Source: SCTM01 sp965279655
Lineage (GTDB): Bacteria > Pseudomonadota > Alphaproteobacteria > Rhodospirillales > Rhodospirillaceae
Direction: 5' to 3'
DNA: 64,000 nt
NCBI GenBank assembly: GCA_965279655.1
Contig: OZ257255.1
Location: forward strand, 124,001-188,000
A model generated the notes under the pieces. It saw only the letters and a list, made by a program, of their open reading frames with translations. It was not told where the DNA came from and made no database searches. Every line of letters starts with the position of its first letter. Position 1 is the first letter of the stretch. Shown here one piece after another: positions 1-10,900 of the stretch. The position numbers and the translations under genes are program-made.

Positions 1-75
1 CATGATCGTCCCGCGCAGCACCATTTCGCCAACCGCGTGGGTGGGGATCCACATCGCCCGCCAATCGATCTCCAT
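1..75 (-). CDS. DUF421 (YetF/YcaP-type) membrane protein, N-terminal fragment
   Basis: Only the first 25 codons are inside the window; the gene runs off the left edge. The start MEIDWRAMWIPTHAV followed by GEMVLRGTIM matches the amphipathic opening and first helix typical of DUF421 inner-membrane proteins, recalled from the family. On the minus strand AGGGAGG lies upstream of the ATG, though a little far away. The gene begins 19 bases after the stop of the minus-strand gene ending at 95, so the two probably share a transcript. Too little is visible to judge whether the protein is intact. Confidence 0.6.
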   Translation of the reverse strand, partial: MEIDWRAMWIPTHAVGEMVLRGTIM

Positions 76-94
76 CACGCGTCTCGTTCCTCCC

Positions 95-526
95 TCATAC
101 CGCCAGCCGCAGCTGTCGCTTGTCGGGGACGTGGGCCTCGCCGCGCGCGGCCAGCTCGGCGATCGCGCTGATGGGGTGCGGGGCCCGGTCCAATTCCGCG
201 CGCAGGGCATTGGCCCGGGCGAGGGCCTCCGCCGCATCCCGCACCGCGCGGTCCCGCATCAAGGTGTAGTTCTTCATCTGCTGACGGATCAGCGCCGTCT
301 GCGCCTCCGCCGCGTAATAGGCGTATTCGTCTTCGGCGTATTCCGCCGCGATCAGCGACGCGGCCAGCTGTCGTTCCGCCACCGCCAGGGCCCCGCGCTG
401 GAGCCGCACGGCGCGAAGGTCCTGGTCCTCCGTGTATTGCGCCGGGATCGGTCCGTTGAAGCGCTGTTGCAACGCCCACATCTCATCCAGGGTGAGTTTG
501 TCGTTGTCGTTGCTGGATCCAGCCAT
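95..526 (-). CDS. Hypothetical coiled-coil-prone protein (143 aa)
   Basis: I do not recognise the family. The 143-residue product is acidic to neutral and Ala/Arg/Gln rich, with no signal peptide or membrane segment. From about residue 35 to 125 it looks like continuous helix (runs such as AVAERQLAASLIAAEYAEDE). The ATG at 526 is chosen over longer in-frame starts because GGAGG sits seven bases upstream and the longer N-terminus is low-complexity frame noise. It lies just upstream of the DUF421 gene on the same strand, suggesting co-transcription. Function unknown. Confidence 0.65.
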   Translation of the reverse strand: MAGSSNDNDKLTLDEMWALQQRFNGPIPAQYTEDQDLRAVRLQRGALAVAERQLAASLIAAEYAEDEYAYYAAEAQTALIRQQMKNYTLMRDRAVRDAAEALARANALRAELDRAPHPISAIAELAARGEAHVPDKRQLRLAV

Positions 527-691
527 GTTTGCCTCCGGGTTCTGAAGACCCAAAAGCACGGCGATGGGGCATGGTTGCGGTTCCATGGTGCGGGTCAACG
601 CACGGGCCGACCCGGCGCATATGCGCGCGCCCCGGCGGAACAAAGCTCGCTTCCCTTGGTTTATGTGGTCAACAACTGGAGGAATCAGCCC

Positions 692-943
692 ATGTCTGTC
701 ATCGTCGCACTGCTCATCGGCTTGGTCGTCGGCATCGTCGCCAAGTTTCTCATGCCCGGCCGCGACGGCGGTGGCATCATCCTCACCGCGCTTCTTGGCG
801 TGATCGGCTCCGTCACGGCCACCTACCTCGGCCAAGCCATGGGCATCTATCGCGCCGGCGAGCCCGCCGGATTCATCGGCGCCGTGATCGGCGCGATCCT
901 CATCCTCGCGGTCTACCGCATGTTCGCGCGCCGCACGGCCTGA
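692..943 (+). CDS. GlsB/YeaQ/YmgE family stress-response membrane protein
   Basis: A small inner-membrane protein of 83 residues with three hydrophobic helices: about residues 2-18 (SVIVALLIGLVVGIVAKF), 27-47 and 57-76. The glycine-rich turn after the first helix (LMPGRDGGGIILTALLGVIG) is the hallmark of the GlsB/YeaQ/YmgE family (transglycosylase-associated protein). Members are commonly induced by stress, but their biochemical role is unknown. The ATG at 692 has GGAGG nine bases upstream. The next small gene starts three bases after the stop, so they are likely a two-gene unit. Confidence 0.88.
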   Translation: MSVIVALLIGLVVGIVAKFLMPGRDGGGIILTALLGVIGSVTATYLGQAMGIYRAGEPAGFIGAVIGAILILAVYRMFARRTA

Positions 944-946
944 ACC

Positions 947-1189
947 ATGAATCCCTCAGGCACTTTGAGAGACTGGGAAGTCCGCAATCAGGGCCAGCAG
1001 CCCCTCAGCGGACCGTCGCCGAAAACCGCCACCGAGGCCGACATCGCCGCGCCCACCGAAAGCAAGCACCCGAACGGCGACGTGACTGTGGAACCCGGCG
1101 CCACCGGCTCCTCCGACAACGGCGCCATGCGCGGCACCGGCAGCCGGGGCGGAACGGGGAGTCCCACGACGCCGGCGAAGACCCAGTAA
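947..1189 (+). CDS. Small hydrophilic protein of unknown function (80 aa)
   Basis: Eighty residues, rich in Gly, Thr, Pro and Ser, without hydrophobic segments and probably disordered (for example TGSRGGTGSPTTPAKTQ at the C-terminus). No family recognised. It starts three bases after the stop of the GlsB-like gene, which favours translational coupling and a real gene, but low complexity and lack of a separate ribosome site leave doubt. It is followed by a GC-rich palindrome at about 1204-1250. Confidence 0.45.
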   Translation: MNPSGTLRDWEVRNQGQQPLSGPSPKTATEADIAAPTESKHPNGDVTVEPGATGSSDNGAMRGTGSRGGTGSPTTPAKTQ

Positions 1190-1203
1190 CACTCGCCTCC
1201 TAA

Positions 1204-1250
1204 CCGCTCCCCCTTGCGGGGAGGGGAAGGGGTGGGGGTGCTTTTTTTTT
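1204..1250. repeat. GC-rich palindrome with T-run (REP-like or terminator)
   Basis: CTCCCC (1207-1212) can pair with GGGGAG (1218-1223) around a five-base loop. A G-rich stretch and a nine-T run (1242-1250) follow. Sequences of the form CTCCCC-TTGC-GGGGAG followed by G-rich DNA are common dispersed repeats in GC-rich Proteobacteria. The 18 bases between stem and T-run make it a poor classical terminator, though it may still end the 692-1189 unit. Confidence 0.4.
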
Positions 1251-1305
1251 GGCTTGGTGGGAGCTTCGATTCTCGCCAATCGCGTATAAAGCACATTGCT
1301 TGATA

Positions 1306-1328
1306 TATATAACGCAATTTGCTATATA
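1306..1328. promoter_or_regulatory. Inverted repeat in the toxin-antitoxin promoter
   Basis: An AT-rich inverted repeat, TATATAACGCAA on the left and TTGCTATATA on the right around one T, ends six bases before the toxin ATG. Its position over the presumed promoter and its symmetry fit an autoregulatory operator bound by the HTH antitoxin encoded downstream. Inferred from position and symmetry only. Confidence 0.45.
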
Positions 1329-1333
1329 GGCTG

Positions 1334-1591
1334 ATGTGGTCCGTCAGCTATACCGCCGATGCCATCAAAGCGCTTGGCGGGATGGATCCTGCAATCGCCA
1401 AGCGCGTTCGGTCGAAGATACTGGCTCTGGCGCAAGATCCGATTGCTCCAAACAACAACGTCAAGAAGCTCACGGGAGTTGACGGGTATCGATTGCGTGT
1501 CGGCGATTGGCGGGTGGTCTATTCGTTGAAGCGGCAGATTCTCACCGTCATCGTGATCCGCGTCGGACATCGCAGCGAGGTATACGAGTGA
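1334..1591 (+). CDS. RelE/ParE-family toxin of a type II toxin-antitoxin pair
   Basis: An 85-residue protein with the RelE-fold pattern: SVSYTADAIKALGGMD at the N-terminus, the central VKKLTGVDGYRLRVGDWRVV segment (strand pair with basic residues) and a C-terminal strand ending HRSEVYE. RelE homologues usually cleave ribosome-bound mRNA; ParE relatives act on gyrase. The motif GYRLRVGDWRVVY fits the RelE side. ATG 1334 is preferred over the in-frame TTG at 1319, which lies inside the AT-rich inverted repeat. The stop overlaps the GTG of the antitoxin. The toxin-first order resembles HigBA loci. Confidence 0.82.
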   Translation: MWSVSYTADAIKALGGMDPAIAKRVRSKILALAQDPIAPNNNVKKLTGVDGYRLRVGDWRVVYSLKRQILTVIVIRVGHRSEVYE

Positions 1592-1959
1592 AGCGCCAAA
1601 TCATCAGTCAGGACGGCAAGCCTGCGTTCGTCGTGATCCCCATAGATGAATGGCGGCAGATCGAGGCGACGCTGGAAGATCGCGGCGACGCTGCAGCCGT
1701 GCGTGCATTCCTGAAAGACCCTTCGGAGACATTTCCCGATAGCGTGGTTGCCGCCATCCTCGATGGTGCCCATCCCATCAAGGCGTTTCGCGATCACCGT
1801 GGGCTGACCCAAGTCCAACTTGCCGCCAAGTCTGGCACTAGCGCCGTCTATGTCTCCCAACTCGAGCGTGGCGACCGGCGGGCTGGCCGCAAACTGCTGA
1901 CGAGGATCGGTGCTGCGTTGAAGGTCGATGCCGCCCTGCTTGAGCGGCACGGCAGCTGA
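1588..1959 (+). CDS. HTH (XRE-type) antitoxin with Phd-like N-terminus
   Basis: A 123-residue protein starting at a GTG that overlaps the toxin stop by four bases, which implies translational coupling. Residues 1-30 (KRQIISQDGKPAFVVIPIDE) look like the Phd/YefM-type segment that binds the toxin or dimerises. Residues about 67-118 form a classic XRE helix-turn-helix (KAFRDHRGLTQVQLAAKSGT, then SAVYVSQLERGDR). It should neutralise the adjacent RelE-like toxin and repress the promoter, probably through the inverted repeat at 1306-1328. Combining both elements in one antitoxin is known but less common than either alone. Confidence 0.8.
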   Translation: MKRQIISQDGKPAFVVIPIDEWRQIEATLEDRGDAAAVRAFLKDPSETFPDSVVAAILDGAHPIKAFRDHRGLTQVQLAAKSGTSAVYVSQLERGDRRAGRKLLTRIGAALKVDAALLERHGS

Positions 1960-1964
1960 CCTGG

Positions 1965-2243
1965 GCTTACGTCCGTAAGCTCCCGCATTTGCCAGTATCG
2001 GACGCCATATCCGCCTGATATGTTCCCATTTTGTTCCAAAGTGGGTTTTAGGATGCCCCTCGGCCGGAAATTTCCCACGCCTATTTGCCGCGTAACTGTG
2101 CGCAAACCGACTCGGTCCCGCGCAAACGGGCACCCCCTTCTTTTCCACAGCTTTTACGCTTACCGCCTCACTTTTGCCTTTCCTGCAACTTACGACGTAA
2201 GTAAGAGTTGTTGGGGTACGTAAGCTGTAAGGGCTTACGTAAG
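1965..2243. promoter_or_regulatory. Array of CTTACG/CGTAAG palindromes upstream of the HTH-PPDK gene
   Basis: The 299-base gap before the dikinase gene holds no convincing gene but several related palindromes. GCTTACGTCCGTAAGC lies at 1965-1980 and ACTTACGACGTAAGT at 2188-2202. TACGTAAGC (2217-2225) faces GCTTACGTA (2233-2241) across seven bases, and that right arm lies within the perfect ten-mer CTTACGTAAG (2234-2243). The last site ends 15 bases before the ATG. The repeated half-site CTTACG marks a likely operator cluster, and the obvious candidate ligand is the Cro-like domain at the N-terminus of the protein encoded immediately downstream. Confidence 0.65.
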
Positions 2244-2258
2244 TAGAAAGGGCGGCAG

Positions 2259-5185
<2,927 letters not shown>

Positions 5186-5189
<4 letters not shown>

Positions 5190-6286
5190 AGCGAGATCCG
5201 CAGGCTTAGGCCGACCGACGTTTCGTGCTGGCCGGACTGAAGGAGCACGGTCTCGACGCCGAGGCTGCCGCCGATGTTGCCGGAGCGCAGCGCGAGGCCG
5301 CCGCCGACGCTGAGCGCGTTGCGTTCGACCTGGTAGCTGCGCGCGGAGAGCAGGCGGCTGTAGGTGGCGGAGACATAAGGCCGCAGCGGGTTGGAGAGGT
5401 TGAACGCGAAGCTCGCGCCGCCCTTCGCCCAGGTGCTGTTCTCCTTGAACGCGCCGAAGGCGATGCCCCGGCTGTCGGTGTAGGCGTCGTCGTCGTTGAT
5501 GCCGTGGCTGAGGCCCAGCATCGCGCCGAAACCGGCATCGGTACCGAGCTGCCAGAAGCCGTTGCCGGAGACCGAAGCCGAATACTCGTTGTGTCCGAAG
5601 TTCGAAGTCACTTGCGCGCCCTGGAACGTCCGACGCAGATCGATGTTGGAGTGAGCGTATGAGCCCGAGCCGGTGATGGAGAACACGTCGTTGAGCTTTT
5701 GCGTGACGTAAAGACCGACAAGCCAGCCGTCCGATGACAGATTGCCCTGAAGGCTCTTCAAGTCGATGTCGGTCTTGGTATAGCCGACCGTACCGCCGAT
5801 GGTCGTGCTGCCGCTGATGTGATCGACGCCGACCGTGGCGGCATAGTTATGGCCGTCCTTCTCGAAGCCGACGCGGTTGTCGCCGATGAAGCTGCCCGCC
5901 GCTCCGGCCCAGCCGCCGGTCGCTGGGGTCCCGGTGCTCACATCGATGTTGATGACGGCGTTCGCCCCGACACGCTGATCGATCATCGAGTTGAACATGC
6001 GCAGGTTGGAGTCCGACTGAAGGCGCGTGGCGAGGTTGACCCGCGCCGCTGTGACTTGTTGCTCGATGTTCCGCAGCGCCGTGCCGGTGACACTCGTCGC
6101 GCACGCGGCCGCGCCGGACACTTGGCCCGTCACCGCATCGTAAGTGCAGTTGAGGGCGCCGGTTACGGCGCCGCTGGGGTCGATGTTCACCGTCGTGCCA
6201 TTGGGCAGAATGACGGGTGCCGCCTGGGCGGTCAGGCTTGTGGTGATGGCCAACACAGTGGCCAAGGTGACGGTCGATAGGCGCAT
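5186..6286 (-). CDS. Autotransporter-type outer-membrane beta-barrel protein
   Basis: A 366-residue exported protein. Residues 1-22 are a signal peptide (MRLSTVTLATVLAITTSLTA, then QA). A short region to about residue 110 carries one Cys pair. The remaining ~255 residues alternate polar and hydrophobic positions in strands typical of a 12-strand autotransporter barrel (GVDHISGSTTIGGTVGYTKT, GWLVGLYVTQKL). Compared with true autotransporters the passenger is nearly absent. AGGGGA precedes the ATG at 6286. Its stop interlocks with the stop of the dikinase gene. It diverges from the secreted Ala/Gly-rich gene at 6562 and shares a 275-base promoter region with it. Confidence 0.75.
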
Positions 6287-6427
6287 GGTTTCCCCTGGTC
6301 CTTTCACACGAAGCGGGCGGTTGCCCACTACCAACGATGGCCCGAAAAAAAAGTTGTGCACGCGTAACCCCAAACGACGCGCGCCGTTTAGGGGAGGTGG
6401 ACCGTGCCGCTGGGAGTGGGCGTGCAA

Positions 6428-6473
6428 ATGCCCTGTGCGGGCCGCAATTTGAAGGCAATTCGGGCGCAATTGA
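6428..6473 (+). promoter_or_regulatory. Upstream block A: three GCAATT repeats at 11-bp spacing
   Basis: GCAATT occurs three times at 11-bp intervals inside a 46-base block that is 37/46 identical, by my count, to the block at 7118-7163 upstream of the paralogous gene. Direct hexamer repeats at one-helical-turn spacing are the usual binding arrangement of OmpR/PhoB-type response regulators. It also lies about 140 bases from the divergent barrel gene start, so it could serve both. The regulator is not identifiable here. Confidence 0.5.
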
Positions 6474-6561
6474 CCCCGACACTACACATGCTTTCCGCGC
6501 GTCACTTGGCGCGGTGGGCAGAGATGAATGTGATCCCCCAACCCCCCTCGAGGAGAACACC

Positions 6562-7056
6562 ATGTCTAACAAATTCCTGCTGACTGCCTCGGTCGCCGCG
6601 CTGCTCGCCGTGCCGGCCCTGGCCCAAGTTTCGCTCGGCGGCGCTGCTTCGGGCGCCGGTAATGCTGCTGGTTCCGTCACCTCTGGCGCCCTGAGCAGCG
6701 GCGCGTCGGGCGCGGCGTCCGGCGGCGCGATGGCGACCGGTGGCGCGAGCGGTGGTTCCGCCGCGGCGCAAGGCGCACTGTCGAGCGGCGCCAATGCCAC
6801 GACGAACGGTGCTGCCGCTGCCGGCAAGGCCGCGGGCGGTGCTGGCGCTGCGGCGACGGCGGCTGGCGGCAAGGCCTCCGGCGCGGCGTCCGGCTCAGCC
6901 GACACGTCGACCAACGCGAACGTGGCGAATAAGAATGTGAACGCCAACACCTCCACCAACGCGGCCGCGTCTGGCAGCGCCAGCGCGAACCGTGGCGGCA
7001 TCAATGCCGCAACCAGCGGCTCCGGCTCGACGAGCGGTTCGGTGGGCGTGAAGTAA
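6562..7056 (+). CDS. Secreted Ala/Gly/Ser-rich low-complexity protein (paralogue A)
   Basis: A 164-residue protein with a signal peptide ending near residue 22 (MSNKFLLTASVAALLAVPAL, then AQ). The mature part is composed almost only of Ala, Gly, Ser, Thr and Asn, with no Cys, Trp or charged clusters. It is a paralogue of the protein at 7256-7861: same signal-peptide style, same start of the mature chain (QVSLGGAASGAG against QLGAIGGAAGGA) and similar Asn-rich C-terminus. GAGGAGA precedes the ATG. A strong hairpin terminator follows at 7076. Function unknown; a surface or matrix role is only a guess from composition. Confidence 0.75.
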   Translation: MSNKFLLTASVAALLAVPALAQVSLGGAASGAGNAAGSVTSGALSSGASGAASGGAMATGGASGGSAAAQGALSSGANATTNGAAAAGKAAGGAGAAATAAGGKASGAASGSADTSTNANVANKNVNANTSTNAAASGSASANRGGINAATSGSGSTSGSVGVK

Positions 7057-7075
7057 GCGTCGCGGTACTTGAGAC

Positions 7076-7114
7076 GAGAACGCCGCCACTTTTCGGTGGC
7101 GGCGTTCTTCTTTC
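7076..7114 (+). terminator. Rho-independent terminator after paralogue A
   Basis: A near-perfect stem, GAACGCCGCCAC paired with GTGGCGGCGTTC, with a short TTTTCG loop and followed by TTCTTTCT. It lies 22 bases after the stop codon. A closely related hairpin follows paralogue B, so the terminator appears to have been duplicated with the gene. Confidence 0.85.
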
Positions 7115-7117
7115 TAC

Positions 7118-7163
7118 ATGCCCTTCCGGGGCCGCAATTCAACGGCATTTCCGGCGCAATTGA
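7118..7163 (+). promoter_or_regulatory. Upstream block B: GCAATT/GCATTT repeats at 11-bp spacing
   Basis: The second copy of the 46-base block, with GCAATT, GCATTT and GCAATT at 11-bp intervals. The block starts 134 bases before the ATG at 6562 for paralogue A and 138 bases before the ATG at 7256 for paralogue B. The matching spacing and helical phasing support a shared transcription-factor site rather than chance similarity. Confidence 0.5.
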
Positions 7164-7255
7164 GTCCCAGATTGAAGAATGCGCGGTGTCCAGTTGGAAC
7201 TGCGCCGAGGCTTCCACGAGCGCGCGATGCTCGAACCCCTTCTAGGAGAAACACC

Positions 7256-7861
7256 ATGCTGAACAAATTATTGCTGACCGTTGCCGCTGCTGCGTTGCTC
7301 GCGACCCCGGCCATGGCGCAACTCGGCGCCATCGGCGGTGCCGCGGGCGGAGCGACCGGCGGCATCAGCGCGGGCCCGCTGAGCGGCGGCGCCAGCGGTG
7401 CCGGTTCTGCCGGCAGTTCGCTCTCCGGCACCACCGGGACCCTGAACGGTACCGCATCGAGCACGGCCAACACTGCCGCGAAGACCGAAGCCAAGGCCGC
7501 GGAAACTGCCGCGAAGGCCGAAGCTAAGGCGACTGATAAGGCCGCAAAGGCGGAGGCCAAGGCTGCTGACACTTCGGCTAAAGCCCAAGCGAAAGCGGCT
7601 GACACCGCCGCAAAAACCGAAGCCAAAGCATCTGACACCGCAGCGAAGGCTCAGGACAAGGCGGCCGACGCCACTGATAAGGCGAAGTCCACCGCGTCCA
7701 CGGCGACGAATGCGTCCGGCACCGCCGCCGGCAGCGCGAGCGGCGGCGTGAGCACGAATAATGTGAATGCCTCCGGCAACACTGCTGCGTCCGGCAGCGC
7801 CGGCACCTCGGGCGCCAACGTGAACAGCTCGGGTTCTGCGTCCGGTTCCGTTCGCAAGTAA
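7256..7861 (+). CDS. Secreted Ala/Lys/Thr-rich repeat protein (paralogue B)
   Basis: A 201-residue protein with a signal peptide (MLNKLLLTVAAAALLATPAM, then AQ). Its Gly/Ser-rich start and Asn/Ser-rich end match paralogue A. Between about residues 75 and 145 it carries an inserted block of repeats of the form AAKxEAKAxDT (for example KAAKAEAKAADTSAKAQAKA), about 7-11 residues each. These are likely to form a long charged helix resembling LEA-like or histone-H1-like tails. GGAGA precedes the ATG. A terminator follows. The helical insert is the main difference from paralogue A and looks like recent repeat expansion. Confidence 0.75.
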   Translation: MLNKLLLTVAAAALLATPAMAQLGAIGGAAGGATGGISAGPLSGGASGAGSAGSSLSGTTGTLNGTASSTANTAAKTEAKAAETAAKAEAKATDKAAKAEAKAADTSAKAQAKAADTAAKTEAKASDTAAKAQDKAADATDKAKSTASTATNASGTAAGSASGGVSTNNVNASGNTAASGSAGTSGANVNSSGSASGSVRK

Positions 7862-7880
7862 AGGCGACACGCGAAGACAA

Positions 7881-7921
7881 GAAAACGCCGTCACCTCATG
7901 GGGTGGCGGCGTTTTACTTTC
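7881..7921. terminator. Bidirectional terminator between paralogue B and the repeat protein
   Basis: AAAACGCCG-TCACC pairs with GGTGGCGGCGTTTT, with A-rich DNA on one side and TTTTACTTTCT on the other. It can end the plus-strand gene stopping at 7861 and the minus-strand repeat gene stopping at 7921. The stem resembles the terminator at 7076. Confidence 0.75.
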
Positions 7922-10900
7922 TACGCCAGCGCGGCCTGCATGGCGGCGACCTGCGCCGCGGTCATGGCGTCGATCTGGCTCTGGCTGAAGCCGGCGATCT
8001 GGGTCGGCAGTAGGGCGGAGATTTGCGTCGGCGACAGGGCGCCGACCTCGGTGATCGTAAGGGCGCCGATCTGCGTCGTGCTCAGGCCTTCGGCCTGGGC
8101 GAAGCTCATGCCGCTCACCTGGTTGTTGGTCAAGCCTTGCACCTGCGTCACGGTCAGGGCGTTGATCTGCGTCGAGCTAAAGGCGCCGAACTGGGTCTGC
8201 GACAACGCGCCCAGTTGGGTCACGGCGAAGTTGGAAACCTGCACGGTGCTCATGGCGGCGATCTGGCTGGCGGCAATCGCGCCGACCTGCGTGGTGTTGA
8301 GCGTACGCAGCTGAATGCGCGACAGGGCGGCGATCTGATTGGTGCTCATGCCGGCGATTTCGGTGGTGTTCAGGCCGCTTACACCGTCGAGCGAAAGCGA
8401 GGCGATCTGCACCGGCGTCAACGCCGCGAACTGCGCCGCTTCCAAAGCCGCCACCTGCGCCGCCGTTAGGCCGCCCGCGCCGCCTTGGGACAGGGACGCG
8501 ATCTGCGTGGTCTTCAGCGCGTCCATCTGTGCGGCGGTGAAGGCGGCGATGCCGGTGGCCGTAAGGCTGTTCATCGCCGTGGCGGAAAGCGCGGCGATCT
8601 GCGAGGTGCTCAAAGTGCCGATCTGTTCGGTCGAGAATGCTGCCGCGCTGCCGCTCAAACCCGCAATCTGCGTTGCCGTCATCGCCACGATGTCGGTGGT
8701 GCTCAAGCCCGTGACGCCGGTCGACGACAACGCGCCGATCTGCGCCGCGCTCAGTCCGGCGAGTTGTGTCGCCGTCAGAGCATCGATTTGCTCCGACGAG
8801 AGTCCGTTGATCGCCGAAGCGCCCAGCGCGCCGACTTGAGTCACGGTCAATGCGACCAGTTGCGTCGGCGTCAGCGATGCCGCCGCGGTGGCGTTGAGCT
8901 GCGCGAGCTGCGTCGCGGTCAGCGCGGCCATTTGCGTGGAGGCGAACGCGGCGAGCTGCGTGGCATTCAAACCGGCGATGGCGTTCGCGCCCAGGGCGGC
9001 GATGGCGCTGGTGGCGAAGGCGTTGATTTGGGCGGCGGTGAGGCCGGCGATTCCCGTGGCGGACAAAGCGCCGAGTTCGGTCACGGTTAGGTCGGCGATT
9101 TGTGTCGGGGCGAGCGCGCCGACTTGCGTGCTGGTCAGGGCTCCCATGGCGCTCACAGAGAGCGCGCGCAGCTGCGTGGAACTCAGCGCGGCAAGCTGGG
9201 TCGGCTGAAGGCCGGCAATAGCGGTGCCGGGTAAGCCGAACAGCTGCGCGGAGGAAAGGGCGGCGATCTGCGCCGTCGAGAGGGCCCCTACTTCAGTCGC
9301 GCTCAGGCCCTGGATCTGGGTCACCTTCAAGGCGGCGATCTGGCTGGTGGCGAGGCTCGCGATCTGCGTGGTCGTGAGCGCGCCCAGCTGGCCCGAGGTC
9401 ATGACGCTCAAACGCGTGGTGTCGAGCGCGGCAATCTCAGTGGCGTTCAAGCCCGCGATCTGCGTGCCGGTGAGCGCGGTGATCTGTGTCGTCGTCAGCG
9501 ATCCGAACTGGGTCGGCGTCATGGCGCCGATCTGGGTTGGCGTAATTCCGATCAGCGACGAGGTCGATAGGGCGGCAAGCTGCGTCGTGCTCAACGCATC
9601 GAACTGGGCGGTGGAAAGCGCGCCAATGGCCGTGGCGTTCAGGCCCTTCACCTGGGTCACCGACATGACCGCGATATCTTCGGGCGCCAAGGCGGCGAGT
9701 TGCGTGGTCTTGAGGGCGCCGAACTGCGTCGCCGTCAACGCGGCGAACTGGGACGGGGTCAGCGCTTCGATCTGGCTGGTCTCGAGACCGCCGATCGCGG
9801 TCGCGGCAATGCCGCCCACTTGCGCGGGGCTCATCGCGGCCAGCTGCGTGGTCGTCAGCGCGGCGGCGTCGGTGGGCGTGAGGCCCCCCAGCGCGGTGGT
9901 CATGAAGGCGGAGATCTGCGTCGTCGTCAGCGTTGAAATCTGGGTCGTGGTCAGGCCAGAGACACCCGCCGCGGAGAGGGCCGCGATCTGCGTCGTGCCA
10001 AGGGCGGCGAGTTGCGTGGTGGTGAGCGCGCCGGCGGCAACGCCGGTCATGGAACGGATCTGCGCAACGGTCAGGGCGGCGATCTGATCCGTGGTCAGAG
10101 CCGGGATCAGGGTGGTGCCGAGGTTCGACACGGCGGCGATGGCGCCGATCTGCGCCGTCGACAGCGCGTTCAGCTGCGTCGTGGTCAGGGCGCTCAGGTT
10201 GCCGGCGGGAATCGACGTGAGTTGCGCTGGCGTCAGCGCGCTCATCTGCGCCGGGGTCAAGGCGCTCAGCGCGGAGGAGGAGAGGCTTGCGATCTGCGAG
10301 GCCGTCAGCGCGCCGATCTGCGTGGGCGTGAACGCGCTGATCTGCGTGCTGCTCAAGGCCGCAAGGCCGGACGTCCCGAGGCCGATTAACTGGGTGGTCG
10401 AGAAGCCGCCGACGGCGTCGTCGGACAGACTGCCGAGTTGCGTCGTGGTCAGGCCGGCGAGCTGGGCCGCGGTCAGCGCACCGACTTGTGTGAGCGCGAG
10501 ACCGGCGATTTGGGTCGTATTCAGGCCGTCGATCGCGGTGTTGCTGAGGGCCGCGATCTGAACCGTCGTGAGCGCATCGATCTGGCTCGCGGAGAACGCA
10601 GCCAGTTCCGTGCCATTTAGGCCCCTGATCTGGTTGACGGTGAGTCCCGCGATCCGTGACGTGTCGAGCAGCCCGACCTGTGTGGTGGTGAGCGCGCCGA
10701 TCTGCGGCGCCGTCAAGGCAGCGAACTGAGTCGTGGTGAGGCCCGCAATCTCGGTGCTCTTGAGGCCGGTGATGCCGTTGGGCGAGATCGCAACGATCTG
10801 CGTCGTTGTCAGGGCCGCAAGCTGCGTCAGGTTCATTGCGCCAACCTGGAGCGCGCGCAGGCCGCTGATCTGGGTTTGCGTCAGTAGCGCGAGCTTGTCG

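Noticed and set aside
2..943. A 313-codon plus-strand open frame whose end contains the GlsB-like protein
   Set aside because: Only the last 83 codons match a family and have a ribosome site; the first 230 are antisense to two minus-strand genes.
2142..2150. TTTTCCACA here and at about 40222 resemble DnaA boxes
   Set aside because: Isolated single copies with no AT-rich unwinding region or origin-linked genes; not enough for an origin.
2020..2223. A 67-codon open frame in the gap before the dikinase gene
   Set aside because: No ribosome site or recognisable motif, and it runs through the palindrome array.
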